A DNA stretch of 64,000 nucleotides from Pelomonas margarita (GCF_043555875.1 NZ_JBIGHW010000001.1:1-64000); one strand, 5' to 3'; positions 25,592-35,760 are shown, counted from the stretch's first letter. The notes: generated by a model not told the origin, from the letters alone. Translations and numbers: made by a program.

Positions 25592-26794
25592 ATGCACACC
25601 CCCCGCCGTGCCGGCATCCCTCAGGGCCTGATCATCATCGCGATCAGCCTGCTGCCCATGATGGCCATTGTGGCCTTGATGCCCATCGTGCCGCTGCTGG
25701 TGAAGAACTTCCAGCATGTGCCCAACATCCAGACGCTGGCGCCGCTGGTGCTGTCGGCGCCTGGGCTTTGTGTGGCGCTGCTGTCGCCCTTTGCCGGCTG
25801 GCTTGCCGACCGCGTGGGCCGGCGCAAGCTGGCCATCGGCTTCGCGGCCGTTTACGGCGTGGGCGGCATGCTGCCCTTCTTCATCCAGGACTTTGCGGTG
25901 CTGTTCGCCGGCCGCCTGCTGCTGGGTGTCGGCGAGGCCTTCATCCTGACCATGGGCAACACGCTGCTGGGCGACTACTTCGACAAGGACCAGCGCAACA
26001 AGTGGCTGATGTGGCAGGGCATCGTCGGGTCCGCCTGCGGCTCGGTGCTGCTGGCCGCCAGCGGCTACCTGGCGTCGTTCGGCTGGAACTTCTCCTTCCT
26101 CGTCTACGGCCTGGCGCTGGTCATCGCGCTGGCCGCGTGGTTCTTCCTGTTCGAGCCCGAGCGGCCGGCGCCCAGCTTTACCGCCTCGGGCAGCTGGATT
26201 CAGCCGCGCTTCCCCTACGCGATGATGCTGCGCATCGCCGGCACCACCTTCGTGCTGGCCGCGCTGTACTTTGTTTACACGCTGCAGTTCTCGCTCGCGC
26301 TGGATGCGATGGGTCTCAAGGAGATTCACCGCATTGGCAACTACAGCGCCGTGGCCAGCGCCGCGGTGCCGCTGGGCGCCATCGTGTTCAAGCTGCTGTC
26401 CAAGCGCAGCGCGGCGCTGCAGTTCACCGTGCTGTTCCTGTTGCTGGGCGTGGGCATGGTGGGTATCGGCCTGTCGCACGACATCACCACCGTCGTCGGC
26501 TTTGCCTTCGTGCAGCAGCTGGGCGCGGGCATGTGCATTCCCATCCTGATCGGCTGGGGCCTGCGCGAGCTGCCTGACCAGTTCCGCGGACGCGGCATGG
26601 GCTGGTGGACCAGCGCCTTCTTCCTGGGCCAGTTCCTGTCGCCGCTGTTTGTCACGCTGGCGCGCAACTGGACGGGCGGGCTGCTGCCGACCTTCGTCGC
26701 CGCGGGCGGCGTGTGCATCGCCATCGCGCTGGGGCAGGCCGTCCAGGCCTGGCGCGTGCCCGGCTCGCGGCTCAGTGGTGGGCAGGTGCGCTGA
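25592..26794 (+). CDS. MFS transporter (12 TM)
   Basis: A 400-aa major facilitator with about 12 hydrophobic helices and the signature GWLADRVGRRK at 69-79 between helices 2 and 3. It would move an aromatic or sugar compound across the inner membrane. It follows the oxidoreductase gene after 48 bases, carries its own GGAGA ribosome site and directly abuts the next MFS gene. As the receptor at 11569 opens this operon, this protein probably provides the matching inner-membrane step. Confidence 0.88.
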   Translation: MHTPRRAGIPQGLIIIAISLLPMMAIVALMPIVPLLVKNFQHVPNIQTLAPLVLSAPGLCVALLSPFAGWLADRVGRRKLAIGFAAVYGVGGMLPFFIQDFAVLFAGRLLLGVGEAFILTMGNTLLGDYFDKDQRNKWLMWQGIVGSACGSVLLAASGYLASFGWNFSFLVYGLALVIALAAWFFLFEPERPAPSFTASGSWIQPRFPYAMMLRIAGTTFVLAALYFVYTLQFSLALDAMGLKEIHRIGNYSAVASAAVPLGAIVFKLLSKRSAALQFTVLFLLLGVGMVGIGLSHDITTVVGFAFVQQLGAGMCIPILIGWGLRELPDQFRGRGMGWWTSAFFLGQFLSPLFVTLARNWTGGLLPTFVAAGGVCIAIALGQAVQAWRVPGSRLSGGQVR

Positions 26795-28285
26795 ATGAGC
26801 GGACGCCAGAGTGCCGGCCCCTCGGGGTCGGTGGCGCAGCCATGTCCGGCCACGGCGGCCGGGCTGTCGCCGGGGCGGCGCACGCTCGCGTTCGTCGTCG
26901 TGGCGATCGCCTTCGTGATGGATCTGCTGGACGTCACCATCGTCAACGTGGCGCTGCCCGGCATCGGCCAGGCGTTGCATGCCAGCGGGGCGCAGGTGGC
27001 CTGGATCGTGGCCGGCTACGCGCTCGCGTTCGCGGTGCTGTTGGTCGTCGGCGGCCGGCTGGGCGATCTATACGGCTACCGGACGATGTTCGTCTGGGGC
27101 GTGGCGAGCTTCACGGTGGCATCGCTGGCCTGCGGCCTGGCGACGACGGCGGGCGGCCTGGTCCTGGCGAGGGTCGCCCAGGGCGCGTGTGGCGCCGTGA
27201 TGGTGCCGCAGGTGCTGACGCTGATGCAGGCGATGTATGCGCCGCATGAGCGCATGCGCGCGTTCACCATCTTCGGCACGCTGGGCGGCGTGTCCTCCGC
27301 GCTTGGCCCGGTCATCGGCGGCCTGCTGGTGGACGCCGACGTGGGCGGCCTGGGCTGGCGCTCGGTTTTCCTGATCAACCTGCCCGTGGGCCTGCTGGCC
27401 ATCGTGGGTGCGCTGCGCCTGCTGCCGAAGGACGCGCCTGCGCCTGGCACGAGCCTGGACCTCACGGGCGCCGTGCTGTGCCTGGTCGCTGCCCTGGCGT
27501 GGACCGTGCCGCTGATGCAGGGGCCGGAGCAGGGCTGGCGTTGGCCGCTCGTGCTGCTGCTGGGCAGCGCGCCTCTGTGGAGCTGGCTGCTGTGGCGCCA
27601 CTGCCGGCGCATCGAGGGGCAGGGCGGCCACCCCATCGTGCAGCCGCGCCTGATGCGCGATTCCGGCTACCGGCGCGGCCTGCTGCTGTCGCTGCTGTGC
27701 ACGGGGCTGGTGCCGGCGCAGCTGTTCGTGCTGACGCTGGCCTGGCAGTCGGGGGCCGGCCTGAGCGCCACGCGCATGGCACTGCTGTGCATGCCCATCG
27801 CACTGGGCGTCATGCTCAGCGTGACCTACCTGGGCAAGCTGGCGTTCGCCCGGCTCGGAGGGCGCTGCATCCTGCTCGGGCTGCTGTTCCAGGCCGCGGG
27901 CATTGCGTTGATGGCCGGCATCGCGGCCGGCCTGTGGGGCGAGCCCGTGGCGCTAGTCATGCAATGGCCTGGCTTCCTGGCGCAGGGGCTGCTGGGGCTC
28001 GGGGTCGGCTTCATCGGCCCGCCGTTGACGTCGCTGACCCTGCACGCCGTGCCGCGCGACCAGGCGGGCGGTGCCTCCGGCGTCGTCAATGCCGCGCGAC
28101 AGTTCGCGGCCGTCGCTGCGATCGCGCTGGTGGCCGGGTTGGTTCATGGCCCGGCAGAGGCCGGGCACACGCCACTGCTGCTGATCACCACGCTGCCGGG
28201 CCTGGGCGCCTTGCTACTGGCATCGGTGGCGCTTGCATGGCGCTTGCCGGCCGGCCTGGCTCCGTCACCCGCCCAGGCACACTGA
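26795..28285 (+). CDS. MFS transporter, DHA2 (EmrB/QacA) family, 14 TM
   Basis: A 496-aa drug:proton antiporter-type MFS protein. DLLDVTIVNVALP (43-55) is the helix 1 signature of 14-helix DHA2 exporters and GGRLGDLYGYR (86-96) is motif A. Its ATG directly follows the preceding stop. In a catabolic operon it may expel toxic aglycones or intermediates. No partner membrane-fusion gene (EmrA) is present, so it likely works alone. Confidence 0.88.
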   Translation: MSGRQSAGPSGSVAQPCPATAAGLSPGRRTLAFVVVAIAFVMDLLDVTIVNVALPGIGQALHASGAQVAWIVAGYALAFAVLLVVGGRLGDLYGYRTMFVWGVASFTVASLACGLATTAGGLVLARVAQGACGAVMVPQVLTLMQAMYAPHERMRAFTIFGTLGGVSSALGPVIGGLLVDADVGGLGWRSVFLINLPVGLLAIVGALRLLPKDAPAPGTSLDLTGAVLCLVAALAWTVPLMQGPEQGWRWPLVLLLGSAPLWSWLLWRHCRRIEGQGGHPIVQPRLMRDSGYRRGLLLSLLCTGLVPAQLFVLTLAWQSGAGLSATRMALLCMPIALGVMLSVTYLGKLAFARLGGRCILLGLLFQAAGIALMAGIAAGLWGEPVALVMQWPGFLAQGLLGLGVGFIGPPLTSLTLHAVPRDQAGGASGVVNAARQFAAVAAIALVAGLVHGPAEAGHTPLLLITTLPGLGALLLASVALAWRLPAGLAPSPAQAH

Positions 28286-28306
28286 GCCCTTTGATTGCAG
28301 ATTGCA

Positions 28307-28329
28307 GCGCCGGCCGTCCGGACCGGCGC
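28307..28329 (+). terminator. GC hairpin between the exporter and pentapeptide genes
   Basis: GCGCCGG and CCGGCGC form a 7-bp stem, 22 bases after the exporter stop and just before the pentapeptide gene. It is a possible operon-end or attenuating hairpin; there is no strong T tract. Confidence 0.35.
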
Positions 28330-28338
28330 ACCTTTCCC

Positions 28339-29031
28339 ATGTCGACACCCGAATTCACCGCCGTCCGCGAGACGCTGGACAGGCAGGCTCTCCAGCAGTA
28401 CATCGACCTCACGCCACGGCAGCTCAGCTTCCAGCACTGCGTGTTCGACGGCGAAGACCTGGAGGGCCTGGCCCTGGGGCAGGCGCTGTTCGTGGGCTGC
28501 AGCCTGGCGGGCACGCGGCTGCGCCGCGCCTCGCTGACCGGCACGCGCTGGCGTGGGTGCCGCGCGGGCGGCGCCGACTTTGAGCTCGCTGACCTGACCG
28601 ATGCCAGTTTCGAGTCCTGCGATCTGAACAACACCCAGTGGCGTCGCGCGCGGCTGTCGTCGGCGGCGTTCGTCGAGGTCAAGCTCACCGGTGCCCGCTT
28701 CACCGAGGCGCAGACGCTGGGCATGCGGCTGGCGCAGAGCCTGGCCGTCAATGCCGACCTGCGCGGGATGTCGTTCCGCAAGCAGGTGCTCGACGGGCTG
28801 AACTTCGAAGGCGCCGACCTGTCGGGCTGCGACTTCACGGACACGGTCTGGCAGGAGTGCAGTCTGGCCAACGCGGCCCTCAAGGGCGCCCGCTTCGCTC
28901 GGGCCGACCTGCGCCGCGCCAGGCTCGGGGAGGTGCAGGTCGGCGACCTGCTGCAGCATTACCAGGGCAGCATCATGTCGGTCGATCAGGCGGCGGCCAT
29001 CGTCGCCGCGCTGGGCGTCCAGGTCATCTGA
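28339..29031 (+). CDS. Pentapeptide-repeat protein
   Basis: A 230-aa protein built largely of A(D/N)LxX-type pentapeptide repeats (for example ADFELADLTDASFESCDL and ANAALKGARFARADL), predicted to fold as a right-handed beta-helix. Some relatives protect DNA gyrase, but most have no known role. It starts 53 bases after the exporter gene and ends the plus-strand run. No transmembrane or catalytic motif is seen. It may be unrelated to glycoside use. Confidence 0.85.
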   Translation: MSTPEFTAVRETLDRQALQQYIDLTPRQLSFQHCVFDGEDLEGLALGQALFVGCSLAGTRLRRASLTGTRWRGCRAGGADFELADLTDASFESCDLNNTQWRRARLSSAAFVEVKLTGARFTEAQTLGMRLAQSLAVNADLRGMSFRKQVLDGLNFEGADLSGCDFTDTVWQECSLANAALKGARFARADLRRARLGEVQVGDLLQHYQGSIMSVDQAAAIVAALGVQVI

Positions 29032-29043
29032 AGCTGGGCTTGC

Positions 29044-29057
29044 GGCCGATCTCGGCC
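29044..29057. terminator. Short palindrome between converging genes
   Basis: GGCCGATCTCGGCC lies in the 51-bp gap between converging genes (stops at 29031 and 29083). It is a weak candidate for a bidirectional terminator. Confidence 0.3.
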
Positions 29058-29082
29058 GAGGGCGTCAACCGCGCCCGTCGTG

Positions 29083-31788
29083 TCAACGGGCCTTGCCGAC
29101 GACCCTGTGTGTGCCGCTGCCAAGGGGTTGAGACAGGCCGCCAGGTAAGGCCATGCGGCCTGTGACGCCGGCAGGCAGACTGATCTCGAACCAGGGGCGG
29201 CCCGCATCGTCGAGACCCCAGGCGCTGGCGAGGACGCCGTGTTCTGTCGTCAGCCGGCAATTGCCCTCGCCCAGTCGTGTGTCCAGCAGCGGCTGGCACA
29301 GCACCGACTTGAAGCCCGGCGCCTCGCTGGCTAGGCCGGCTACGCGCCGGTACAGGAAGCCCGTGATTGAGCCAAGGGCATAGTGGTTGAAAGAGTTCAT
29401 CGCCACGTCGCCGGTGTCGCCATTCCAGCGTTCCCAGATCGTCGTCGCGCCGCGCGCCACCATGTAGCCCCAGCTCGGGTATTCGGTGCGCAGCAGCAGC
29501 GCCACGGCTAGGTCCGCATGGCCGTGGTCGGCCAGCACGTCGAGGCTGAAGGGCGTGCCCAGGAAGCCGGTTGTCAGCAGCGTGCCGCGCTCGCGGATGT
29601 TGGCGGCGAGTTGGTCGGCCGCGGTCTGCTGCAGCGTTGGGGGCACGAGGCCGAAGGCCAGCGCGAGGATGTAGCTGGTGTGGCTGCCGTTGCCCACCTT
29701 GCCGTCGGGTTGCACGAACGCCGCGGCGAAGGCGGCGGCCACGCGCCCATGCCAGGCCGCGAAGTGGGCAGCCCGCTCGACGCGGCCGGTGGCCTGCGCC
29801 ATCTGAACCATCATGCCCAGCATGCGCGCCCAACAGGCGGTGGCGCTGAGCAGCTTGGGCGTGGTGGCCTCCATCAGGTTTTTCGCGTCCAGCGACAGCC
29901 AGTCGCCGAAGTCCACGTCGCGGCGCTTGGCCCACAGTCCGTCCGGATTAACGTCGGCGATCCAGGCCATCCAGCGCTCCATCGAGTCCCAGTGCTCGTC
30001 GAGCAGCGCGCGTGACGAGTCCAGGCCATAGTGCTGCCACACCGTGTGCGGCAGCACGACGCCGGCATCGCTCCAGCCATGCGCGCCATAGGCCGGCAGC
30101 GCAGGCGGGTTGGTGTCGGCGTAGGCGCCGTCGGCGCGCTGGCTGGCGCGCAGGTCGGCCAGAAAGCGGCGCGTGAAGCCGCGCACGTCCATGTTGAAGG
30201 CTGCAGTGGGCCAGAACACCTGCGCATCGCCCGTCCAGCCCAGGCGCTCGTCGCGTTGCGGGCAGTCGGTGGGCATGCCGACGAAGTTGCTGCGTTGGCT
30301 CCACAGCGTGTTGTGCCACAGCCCCTGCACGATGGGCTGGGTGCTGTCGATGTGGCCGGTGATGCCGAGATCGCTGTGTACGACGATGCCATCGATGTCC
30401 TCGGCGCGCAGCTCGCCCGGCCAGCCGCTGACCTGCACGTGGCGGAAGCCGTGGTACGTGAAGCGGGGCTCCCACTGCTCGCCCGTCGGGTCGCCACGCA
30501 GGGTGTAGCGGTCGGTGCATTGGGCCGCGCGCAGGTTGCGCATGTCGACCGCGCCGTCGTCGCCGATGATCTCGGCGTGCCGTAGCGTGATCGTGCGGCC
30601 TGCCTCGCCGCGCACGCGGATGCGGCACCAGCCGGCGAAGTTCTGACCGAAGTCGACGACATGGTCGCCGTTGGTGAGGCGGCGGATGCTCCTGGGCTTC
30701 AGCAGTTGGGTTGCCCGGATCGGTGGGCTCTCCTGCGGCATCAGTGCGCAGGGCGGCGCGGGGGCCATCCAAACGGCGTCCCACGCGCTGGCGTCGAAGC
30801 CCGGCTCGTCCCAGCCGGCGGGCTCCAGGCGCGCGTCGTGGGTCTCGCCGTGATAGATCTCGGCGAAGACCGTGGGTGCCGGTGCGGACTGCCAGTCGAG
30901 GTCTGTCGTGACGAGCTGTGTCGAGCCATCGGCCGACGTCAACTCCAGCCGTGCCCACAGCCGCCGCGGCGCAGCGCCGAAGGGGTAGCGGCCACGGCCG
31001 ATGGCCTCGCTGGCGTAGAAGCCGTCGGCCACTGTCACACCCAGCACGTTCTCGCCGGCGCGCAGCAGATCGGTCACGTCGTAGCGTTGCAGTAGCAGGC
31101 GAACCCGAAAGTCGCTGTTTTCAGGCGTCAGCAGCGCATCGCCGACGCGCTTGCCGTTCAGTCGGGCCTCGTAGCCGCCCAGCGCCGTGATCTGCAGCGT
31201 GGCCTGGGCGGCGTTTTGCGGCAGATCGAAGCGGCGCCGCATCAGCCGGCCGGCCTGGGCCGGCGCAGGCAGCCAGTCGATGACTTCGTGAGGCGCGACA
31301 GCCGTTGGCCAGGCGTCATCCAGCGATGCGTTCTGCCAGCCCTCGGCGGTGCCGGTGCGGATGCGCCAGTCGCCGGGTTGCGGTGCGATGAAGACGTCGC
31401 CGCTGCGCAGCAACGCGCCGATGCCGCCCTGGCGCGGCTCCTGGATGAAAGGATGAAACGTGCGCACGGTCACCGCCAGCCGGTGCGGGCCGGCTGCGAG
31501 GTCGCCGAGTTCCAGGTCACGCAGTTCGCGGCCGGCCATGCCGTCCTGGGAGGCAAAGAGCAGGCGCCCGTCCAGCCATACGCCGGGCAGGCCTTTCTGC
31601 GCCGCCAGCGTCAGCCGTGCGGCCGGCAGCGGCTCGGCTAGGTCGAAGGCCCAGACACACTGGCGCAGCTCGCCGTCGGCGGGGCCGTCGTCCCAGGCCC
31701 AGTGCCAGCCGGCCTCGCGCTCGGCGCGGGCGGCGGTGTCCTCGGCAGCCAGCCACAGGGGTTCGTTCAGAGCGGTCGGAGTCGTCAT
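29083..31788 (-). CDS. Alpha-L-rhamnosidase, glycoside hydrolase family 78
   Basis: A 901-aa GH78 enzyme with N-terminal beta-sandwich domains, an (alpha/alpha)6 barrel from about residue 480 and a C-terminal beta domain. The hallmark region PTDCPQRDERLGWTGD spans 506-521 with the likely general acid Glu514, and IWERWNG occurs later in the barrel. It removes terminal rhamnose from plant glycosides such as flavonoid rutinosides. No signal peptide is visible, so it probably works in the cytoplasm after uptake. The start overlaps the GH43 stop by ATGA. Confidence 0.92.
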   Translation of the reverse strand: MTTPTALNEPLWLAAEDTAARAEREAGWHWAWDDGPADGELRQCVWAFDLAEPLPAARLTLAAQKGLPGVWLDGRLLFASQDGMAGRELRDLELGDLAAGPHRLAVTVRTFHPFIQEPRQGGIGALLRSGDVFIAPQPGDWRIRTGTAEGWQNASLDDAWPTAVAPHEVIDWLPAPAQAGRLMRRRFDLPQNAAQATLQITALGGYEARLNGKRVGDALLTPENSDFRVRLLLQRYDVTDLLRAGENVLGVTVADGFYASEAIGRGRYPFGAAPRRLWARLELTSADGSTQLVTTDLDWQSAPAPTVFAEIYHGETHDARLEPAGWDEPGFDASAWDAVWMAPAPPCALMPQESPPIRATQLLKPRSIRRLTNGDHVVDFGQNFAGWCRIRVRGEAGRTITLRHAEIIGDDGAVDMRNLRAAQCTDRYTLRGDPTGEQWEPRFTYHGFRHVQVSGWPGELRAEDIDGIVVHSDLGITGHIDSTQPIVQGLWHNTLWSQRSNFVGMPTDCPQRDERLGWTGDAQVFWPTAAFNMDVRGFTRRFLADLRASQRADGAYADTNPPALPAYGAHGWSDAGVVLPHTVWQHYGLDSSRALLDEHWDSMERWMAWIADVNPDGLWAKRRDVDFGDWLSLDAKNLMEATTPKLLSATACWARMLGMMVQMAQATGRVERAAHFAAWHGRVAAAFAAAFVQPDGKVGNGSHTSYILALAFGLVPPTLQQTAADQLAANIRERGTLLTTGFLGTPFSLDVLADHGHADLAVALLLRTEYPSWGYMVARGATTIWERWNGDTGDVAMNSFNHYALGSITGFLYRRVAGLASEAPGFKSVLCQPLLDTRLGEGNCRLTTEHGVLASAWGLDDAGRPWFEISLPAGVTGRMALPGGLSQPLGSGTHRVVGKAR

Positions 31789-33308
31789 AGGGAGAGGGGG
31801 TGGTAGTCCAGCCACTGGAAATGCGCCGGACTGCTGCCACTGGCAGTCAGGCCAAGATAGACGCCGGTGAAGCCGCCGGCCACCTCGGTGGCCAGCAGCG
31901 CGCATTCGCCGCGACCCAGCGAGGTCGGCTCGGCGTTTGGCGGCTGGAAGAAGAAGCGGTAATGCGTCGCATCGGCCTCGATGCCCAGTACCAGCGGGCC
32001 GTCGGGCACGGCCTGCTCTGCGTCGACCTGGCACAGGCTTGCGACGCGGCGGCGCAGCCGGATGACGCGCTGTCCATCGCGACGGGCCAGCACGAGGTCG
32101 TAGTGGAAGGCCGCGCTTTTGTAGACCGTGAGCCCGGCTTCGTCGCCATGGTCCGCGGGATCAAAGTCGAGGCACGTGGCCGCGTGGCAGTCGAAATGCT
32201 GCTGGCGGCGGCCGACGAAGGCCGGCGTGCCGGCGGGCGTGTCCAGCGTGTCGGTGGCGCCCTGCAGTGTGAGCCAGCCGGGGCGTGTGTTCAGGCTGGC
32301 ATGGCGGGGCTCGCGCAGATGCTGGAACTCGTGCGGCAGCGCAGGGCCATCGAAATGCGTGCGCGTCGGCGCCGCATTGACCGGCGCGGCCGCCAGCTTC
32401 GGCGCGTCCATCGTCTCGTGCACGCGGCCCTCGCGGCCGATGCGCGGCCAGCCGTCGTCACCCCAGTCCACCGGTGCGAGCAGCGTCTCGCGGCCCAGAT
32501 GCTGGCGTGACGGCGCGAACGGCAGCGGTGCGGGGCGTATGCCCAGCAGCACGGCCCACCAGTCGCCCGCGGGTGTTTGCACGAGGTCGGCATGCCCGGT
32601 GGCCTGGAGGGGGCTGCCGCTGCTGCGGTGGCTGAGGATGGGGTTGTGTGGGCAAGCCTCAAACGGGCCATCGACCTGGCGGCTGCGCGCCACGGTGACC
32701 ATGTGGCCGTACTCGGTGCCGCCCTCGGCGATCAGCAGGACGTACCAGCCGCCGCGCCGGTAGAGGTGCGGTCCCTCGGGTGCATGGCCGCCGGTGCCGG
32801 CCCACACACGCTTGCGGGGCGACAGCAGGCTGCCCGTCGTGAGGTCGAGTTCGGCCTGGTAGATGCCCACCGGCTCGTCACCCAGGAAACCGCCGTTGCC
32901 GCTGATGAAGACGCGGCCGTCTTCGTCCTGGAACAGCGACGGGTCGATGCCGGGCCAGTCCAGCCACAGCGGGTCGCTCCACGGTCCTTCAGCGTGCTCG
33001 GCGGACACGATGAAGTTGCGGCGCAGGTGCACGTTGGTGGCGATGACGTGGAAGCGCCCGCCGATGTGGCGCAGCGTCGGCGCAAAGATGCCCAGCGACG
33101 CAGGGCTGCCGCGCAGATCGAGTTGGCTTGGCCGCGTCAGCACATGGCCCAACTGCCGCCAATGCACGAGGTCGCGGCTGTGGAAGATCGGAATGCCGGG
33201 GAAGAACTCGAAGGAGCTGTGGACCAGCCAGTAGTCGTCGCCGACGCGGCAGATGCTGGGGTCGGGGTGGGTGCCCGGCAGGATGGGGTTGCGGAACTGT
33301 GGCGTCAT
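31785..33308 (-). CDS. Glycoside hydrolase family 43 (beta-xylosidase/arabinofuranosidase type)
   Basis: A 507-aa GH43 enzyme with a five-bladed propeller and a C-terminal beta-sandwich domain. The three catalytic acids are visible: Asp16 (HPDPS), Asp122 (GIDPSLF) and Glu178 (PEGPHLY). It would remove xylose or arabinose from plant glycosides or oligosaccharides. There is no signal peptide. It lies 1 base from the GH3 gene and overlaps the GH78 gene, so all three are translated together. The ATG at 33308 begins the domain; the longer frame belongs to GH3 DNA. Confidence 0.92.
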   Translation of the reverse strand: MTPQFRNPILPGTHPDPSICRVGDDYWLVHSSFEFFPGIPIFHSRDLVHWRQLGHVLTRPSQLDLRGSPASLGIFAPTLRHIGGRFHVIATNVHLRRNFIVSAEHAEGPWSDPLWLDWPGIDPSLFQDEDGRVFISGNGGFLGDEPVGIYQAELDLTTGSLLSPRKRVWAGTGGHAPEGPHLYRRGGWYVLLIAEGGTEYGHMVTVARSRQVDGPFEACPHNPILSHRSSGSPLQATGHADLVQTPAGDWWAVLLGIRPAPLPFAPSRQHLGRETLLAPVDWGDDGWPRIGREGRVHETMDAPKLAAAPVNAAPTRTHFDGPALPHEFQHLREPRHASLNTRPGWLTLQGATDTLDTPAGTPAFVGRRQQHFDCHAATCLDFDPADHGDEAGLTVYKSAAFHYDLVLARRDGQRVIRLRRRVASLCQVDAEQAVPDGPLVLGIEADATHYRFFFQPPNAEPTSLGRGECALLATEVAGGFTGVYLGLTASGSSPAHFQWLDYHPLSL

Positions 33309-33309
33309 G

Positions 33310-35760
33310 TCAGTTCGCCAGTTGCACTCGCCCATGGATGTCGAAAGGCAGCGCGACGCCCGGTGCCGCCGTGCCGGGCTGGCCGCCGCCCAGGTGCAGC
33401 GTGTAGCGACCTTCGCCCACCCAGCGGCTGCCGTCATCGGCGACGTGGCTGAGCTGCCGCGCGTCCAGTTCCAGTCGCACGCGTTGCATGGTGCCTGCGG
33501 CGACGTGGATGCGCGTGAAGGCACGCAGGCTGTGGCGTGTGCCTGGCAGGGTCAGGTAGACCTGCACGACCTCGTCGCCATCGCGGCTGCCGACATTGCG
33601 CACGTCGACTTCGACCCTCAGCCCGTCCCCGGCCTGCAGCACCTCGGTGGAGAGCGCTGCGTTGCCGTAGTCGAAGCGCGTGTAGCTCAGCCCGTGGCCG
33701 AAGGGGTAGCGCGCCGCGCCGTCGAAGTAGCGGTAGGTGCGGCCCGTCATGGCGTAGCTCTCGAAAGGTGGCAGGTCGGCCACGTCGCGGTAGACGGTGA
33801 CCGGCAGGCGGCCGGCTGGGTTCACGTCGCCGGCCAGTGCCTGCGCGATGGCCCTGCCGCCCTCCTGGCCGGGATACCAGGCCTGCATCACGGCACCGGC
33901 CGCGTCGATGTGGTCATCCGACACTGCGCCGCCCGCCATGACGATTGCCGCCCAGGGTTTGCCGCTGCGTTGAACGGCCGCGAGCAACTGCTGCTGCTCG
34001 GCAGGCAGGGCCAGCGTCTGGCGGTCGCCGCCTTCGAAGCCGGGCAGTTGGACCGGCAGGTCCTCGCCCTCCAGCCGGCCGTTGAGCCCGACAAAGGCCA
34101 GCACGAGATCTGCCCTCGCCATCGCGGCCTCGGCCTGCGCCAGCGCGTCGGGCACTTCCGGGAAGGCCACGAGCCGACTGAAGCCCATGGGCATGCCCAT
34201 AAGCTCGAAGCGCAGCCGGTAGCGCCGGCCCTGCACGAGGTCGACGGCGGCCAGGCAGTCAGCCGGTGCGTGCGGGTGGCTGTCATCAGCGATCAGTGCA
34301 TCGTCCAGCCACAAGCGGCTCATGCCGGTGCCGTGGCTGCCCAGCTGCCAGCGGCCCGTGGCGGGCGCGACCAGCCAACCGCGCCAGCGCGTGAATCCCT
34401 GGCCCGCGCGGCCGAACCAGAGGGCCTGGGTGTCCACCCAGCGCGACACCACCTCACTGGGGCCGAAGCCGGCGTGGCGTTCGGCGTCCAGGCCGGGTGT
34501 GTCGGTCTCGGTGCGCAGCCAGGCGGTCGGCACGTCCACCGGCGTCATCGGCACATTGGCGCCAGCAGCATGGAGGAACCCGGTGCCGGGGAAGCGCTCG
34601 CGCAGCGCCTGCAGCGGCGTGAGGCCCTGCGTGGGCTGGCCGTGGTAATTGCCCAGCATGGAGTCGAGGTCGTCGGCCAGTGGCCCGATGACGGCGATGC
34701 GCTGGATGCCGACGGCGAGCGGCAGCAGGCCGTCGTTCTTCAGCAGCACCAGGCCCTGCTGGGCCGCGCGCAGCGCGGTGCGCGCGTGATCGGCAGTCGG
34801 TGCTTCAGCGTCGGCCTTGTGCACGCCCAGCACGCCGAGGCGCTCGCGCACCGCGAGGCTGCGGGCCAGTGCTCGGTCCAGGTCGGCCTCGGTAAGCAGG
34901 CCTTGCGCCACGGCGTCCAGGTAGGCCGCGGCAGCCGGCACCGGGCCGGCGTAGAGCTCGGTGTCCATACCGCTCTTCACCGCGACGGCCACGGCTTCGG
35001 CGTCGCTGGCCGCCGTGCGGTGGTGCTGGTGCAGGAAGCGCACGGCGTTGCAGTCCGACATGACGAAGCCGCTGAAGCCCCAGGTGGCGCGCGCCGTTTC
35101 CTGCACCAGGCCTGCATGCGAAGCACCCGGCTGGCCGTTGACGGCGTTGTAGACCGTCATCAGCCCGCCTACGTCGCCGTCCACCACCGCGGCGCGAAAA
35201 GCCGGCAGGTAGGTGTCGGCGAGGTCGTAGGCGCTGACGCGCGCTTCGAACGTGAAGCGCAGCGGCTCTGGCCCGCTGTGCACGGCGAAGTGCTTGGCCA
35301 CGGCGCAGGCGCGGTCGTCGGCCTGCAGGCCGCGGATCAGTGCGACGCCGAGCTGAGCGGTCAGCTGCGGGCATTCGCCCAGCGTCTCCTGCCCTCGGCC
35401 CCAGCGCGGGTCGCGCAGGATGTTGAGGTTGGGCGCCATGAAGCTCAGCCCCTCGGACATGCCGGTGCCGACCGGGCTGCGCAGCAGCGCGCGGGTGTGG
35501 GCGGCGCGGCCCTCGACAGTGATCTCGCGGCCGATGGTGTGCAGCAGATCCGTGTCAAAGCTCGCCGCCAGCGCGATGGGCGCAGGGTAGACGGTGGCCG
35601 CCTCGCCGGGCGAGACCAGGCCGTGCAGCGCCTCGGTCCAGTGGTCGTAGGCGGGCAGGCCCAGCAGCGGAACGGCCGCGTTGGCGTTGCTCATCAGGCC
35701 GGCCTTCTCGGCCAGCGTCAGTTGCCGCAGCAGCTGTTCCACGCGCATCGTCGTCGTCAC
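33310..35760 (-). CDS. Glycoside hydrolase family 3 beta-glycosidase with PA14 insert
   Basis: An 816-aa GH3 enzyme. The catalytic Asp236 sits in GFVMSDCNAV, where the more usual next residue Trp is Cys. The KHF (residues about 156-158) and the C-terminal (alpha/beta)6 and fibronectin-like domains are in order. A PA14-like insert (about 405-545) is present, as in several beta-glucosidases that shape substrate access. It should hydrolyse beta-linked glucose or xylose from aryl glycosides. There is no signal peptide. Its start overlaps the esterase stop by ATGA. Confidence 0.92.
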   Translation of the reverse strand: MTTTMRVEQLLRQLTLAEKAGLMSNANAAVPLLGLPAYDHWTEALHGLVSPGEAATVYPAPIALAASFDTDLLHTIGREITVEGRAAHTRALLRSPVGTGMSEGLSFMAPNLNILRDPRWGRGQETLGECPQLTAQLGVALIRGLQADDRACAVAKHFAVHSGPEPLRFTFEARVSAYDLADTYLPAFRAAVVDGDVGGLMTVYNAVNGQPGASHAGLVQETARATWGFSGFVMSDCNAVRFLHQHHRTAASDAEAVAVAVKSGMDTELYAGPVPAAAAYLDAVAQGLLTEADLDRALARSLAVRERLGVLGVHKADAEAPTADHARTALRAAQQGLVLLKNDGLLPLAVGIQRIAVIGPLADDLDSMLGNYHGQPTQGLTPLQALRERFPGTGFLHAAGANVPMTPVDVPTAWLRTETDTPGLDAERHAGFGPSEVVSRWVDTQALWFGRAGQGFTRWRGWLVAPATGRWQLGSHGTGMSRLWLDDALIADDSHPHAPADCLAAVDLVQGRRYRLRFELMGMPMGFSRLVAFPEVPDALAQAEAAMARADLVLAFVGLNGRLEGEDLPVQLPGFEGGDRQTLALPAEQQQLLAAVQRSGKPWAAIVMAGGAVSDDHIDAAGAVMQAWYPGQEGGRAIAQALAGDVNPAGRLPVTVYRDVADLPPFESYAMTGRTYRYFDGAARYPFGHGLSYTRFDYGNAALSTEVLQAGDGLRVEVDVRNVGSRDGDEVVQVYLTLPGTRHSLRAFTRIHVAAGTMQRVRLELDARQLSHVADDGSRWVGEGRYTLHLGGGQPGTAAPGVALPFDIHGRVQLAN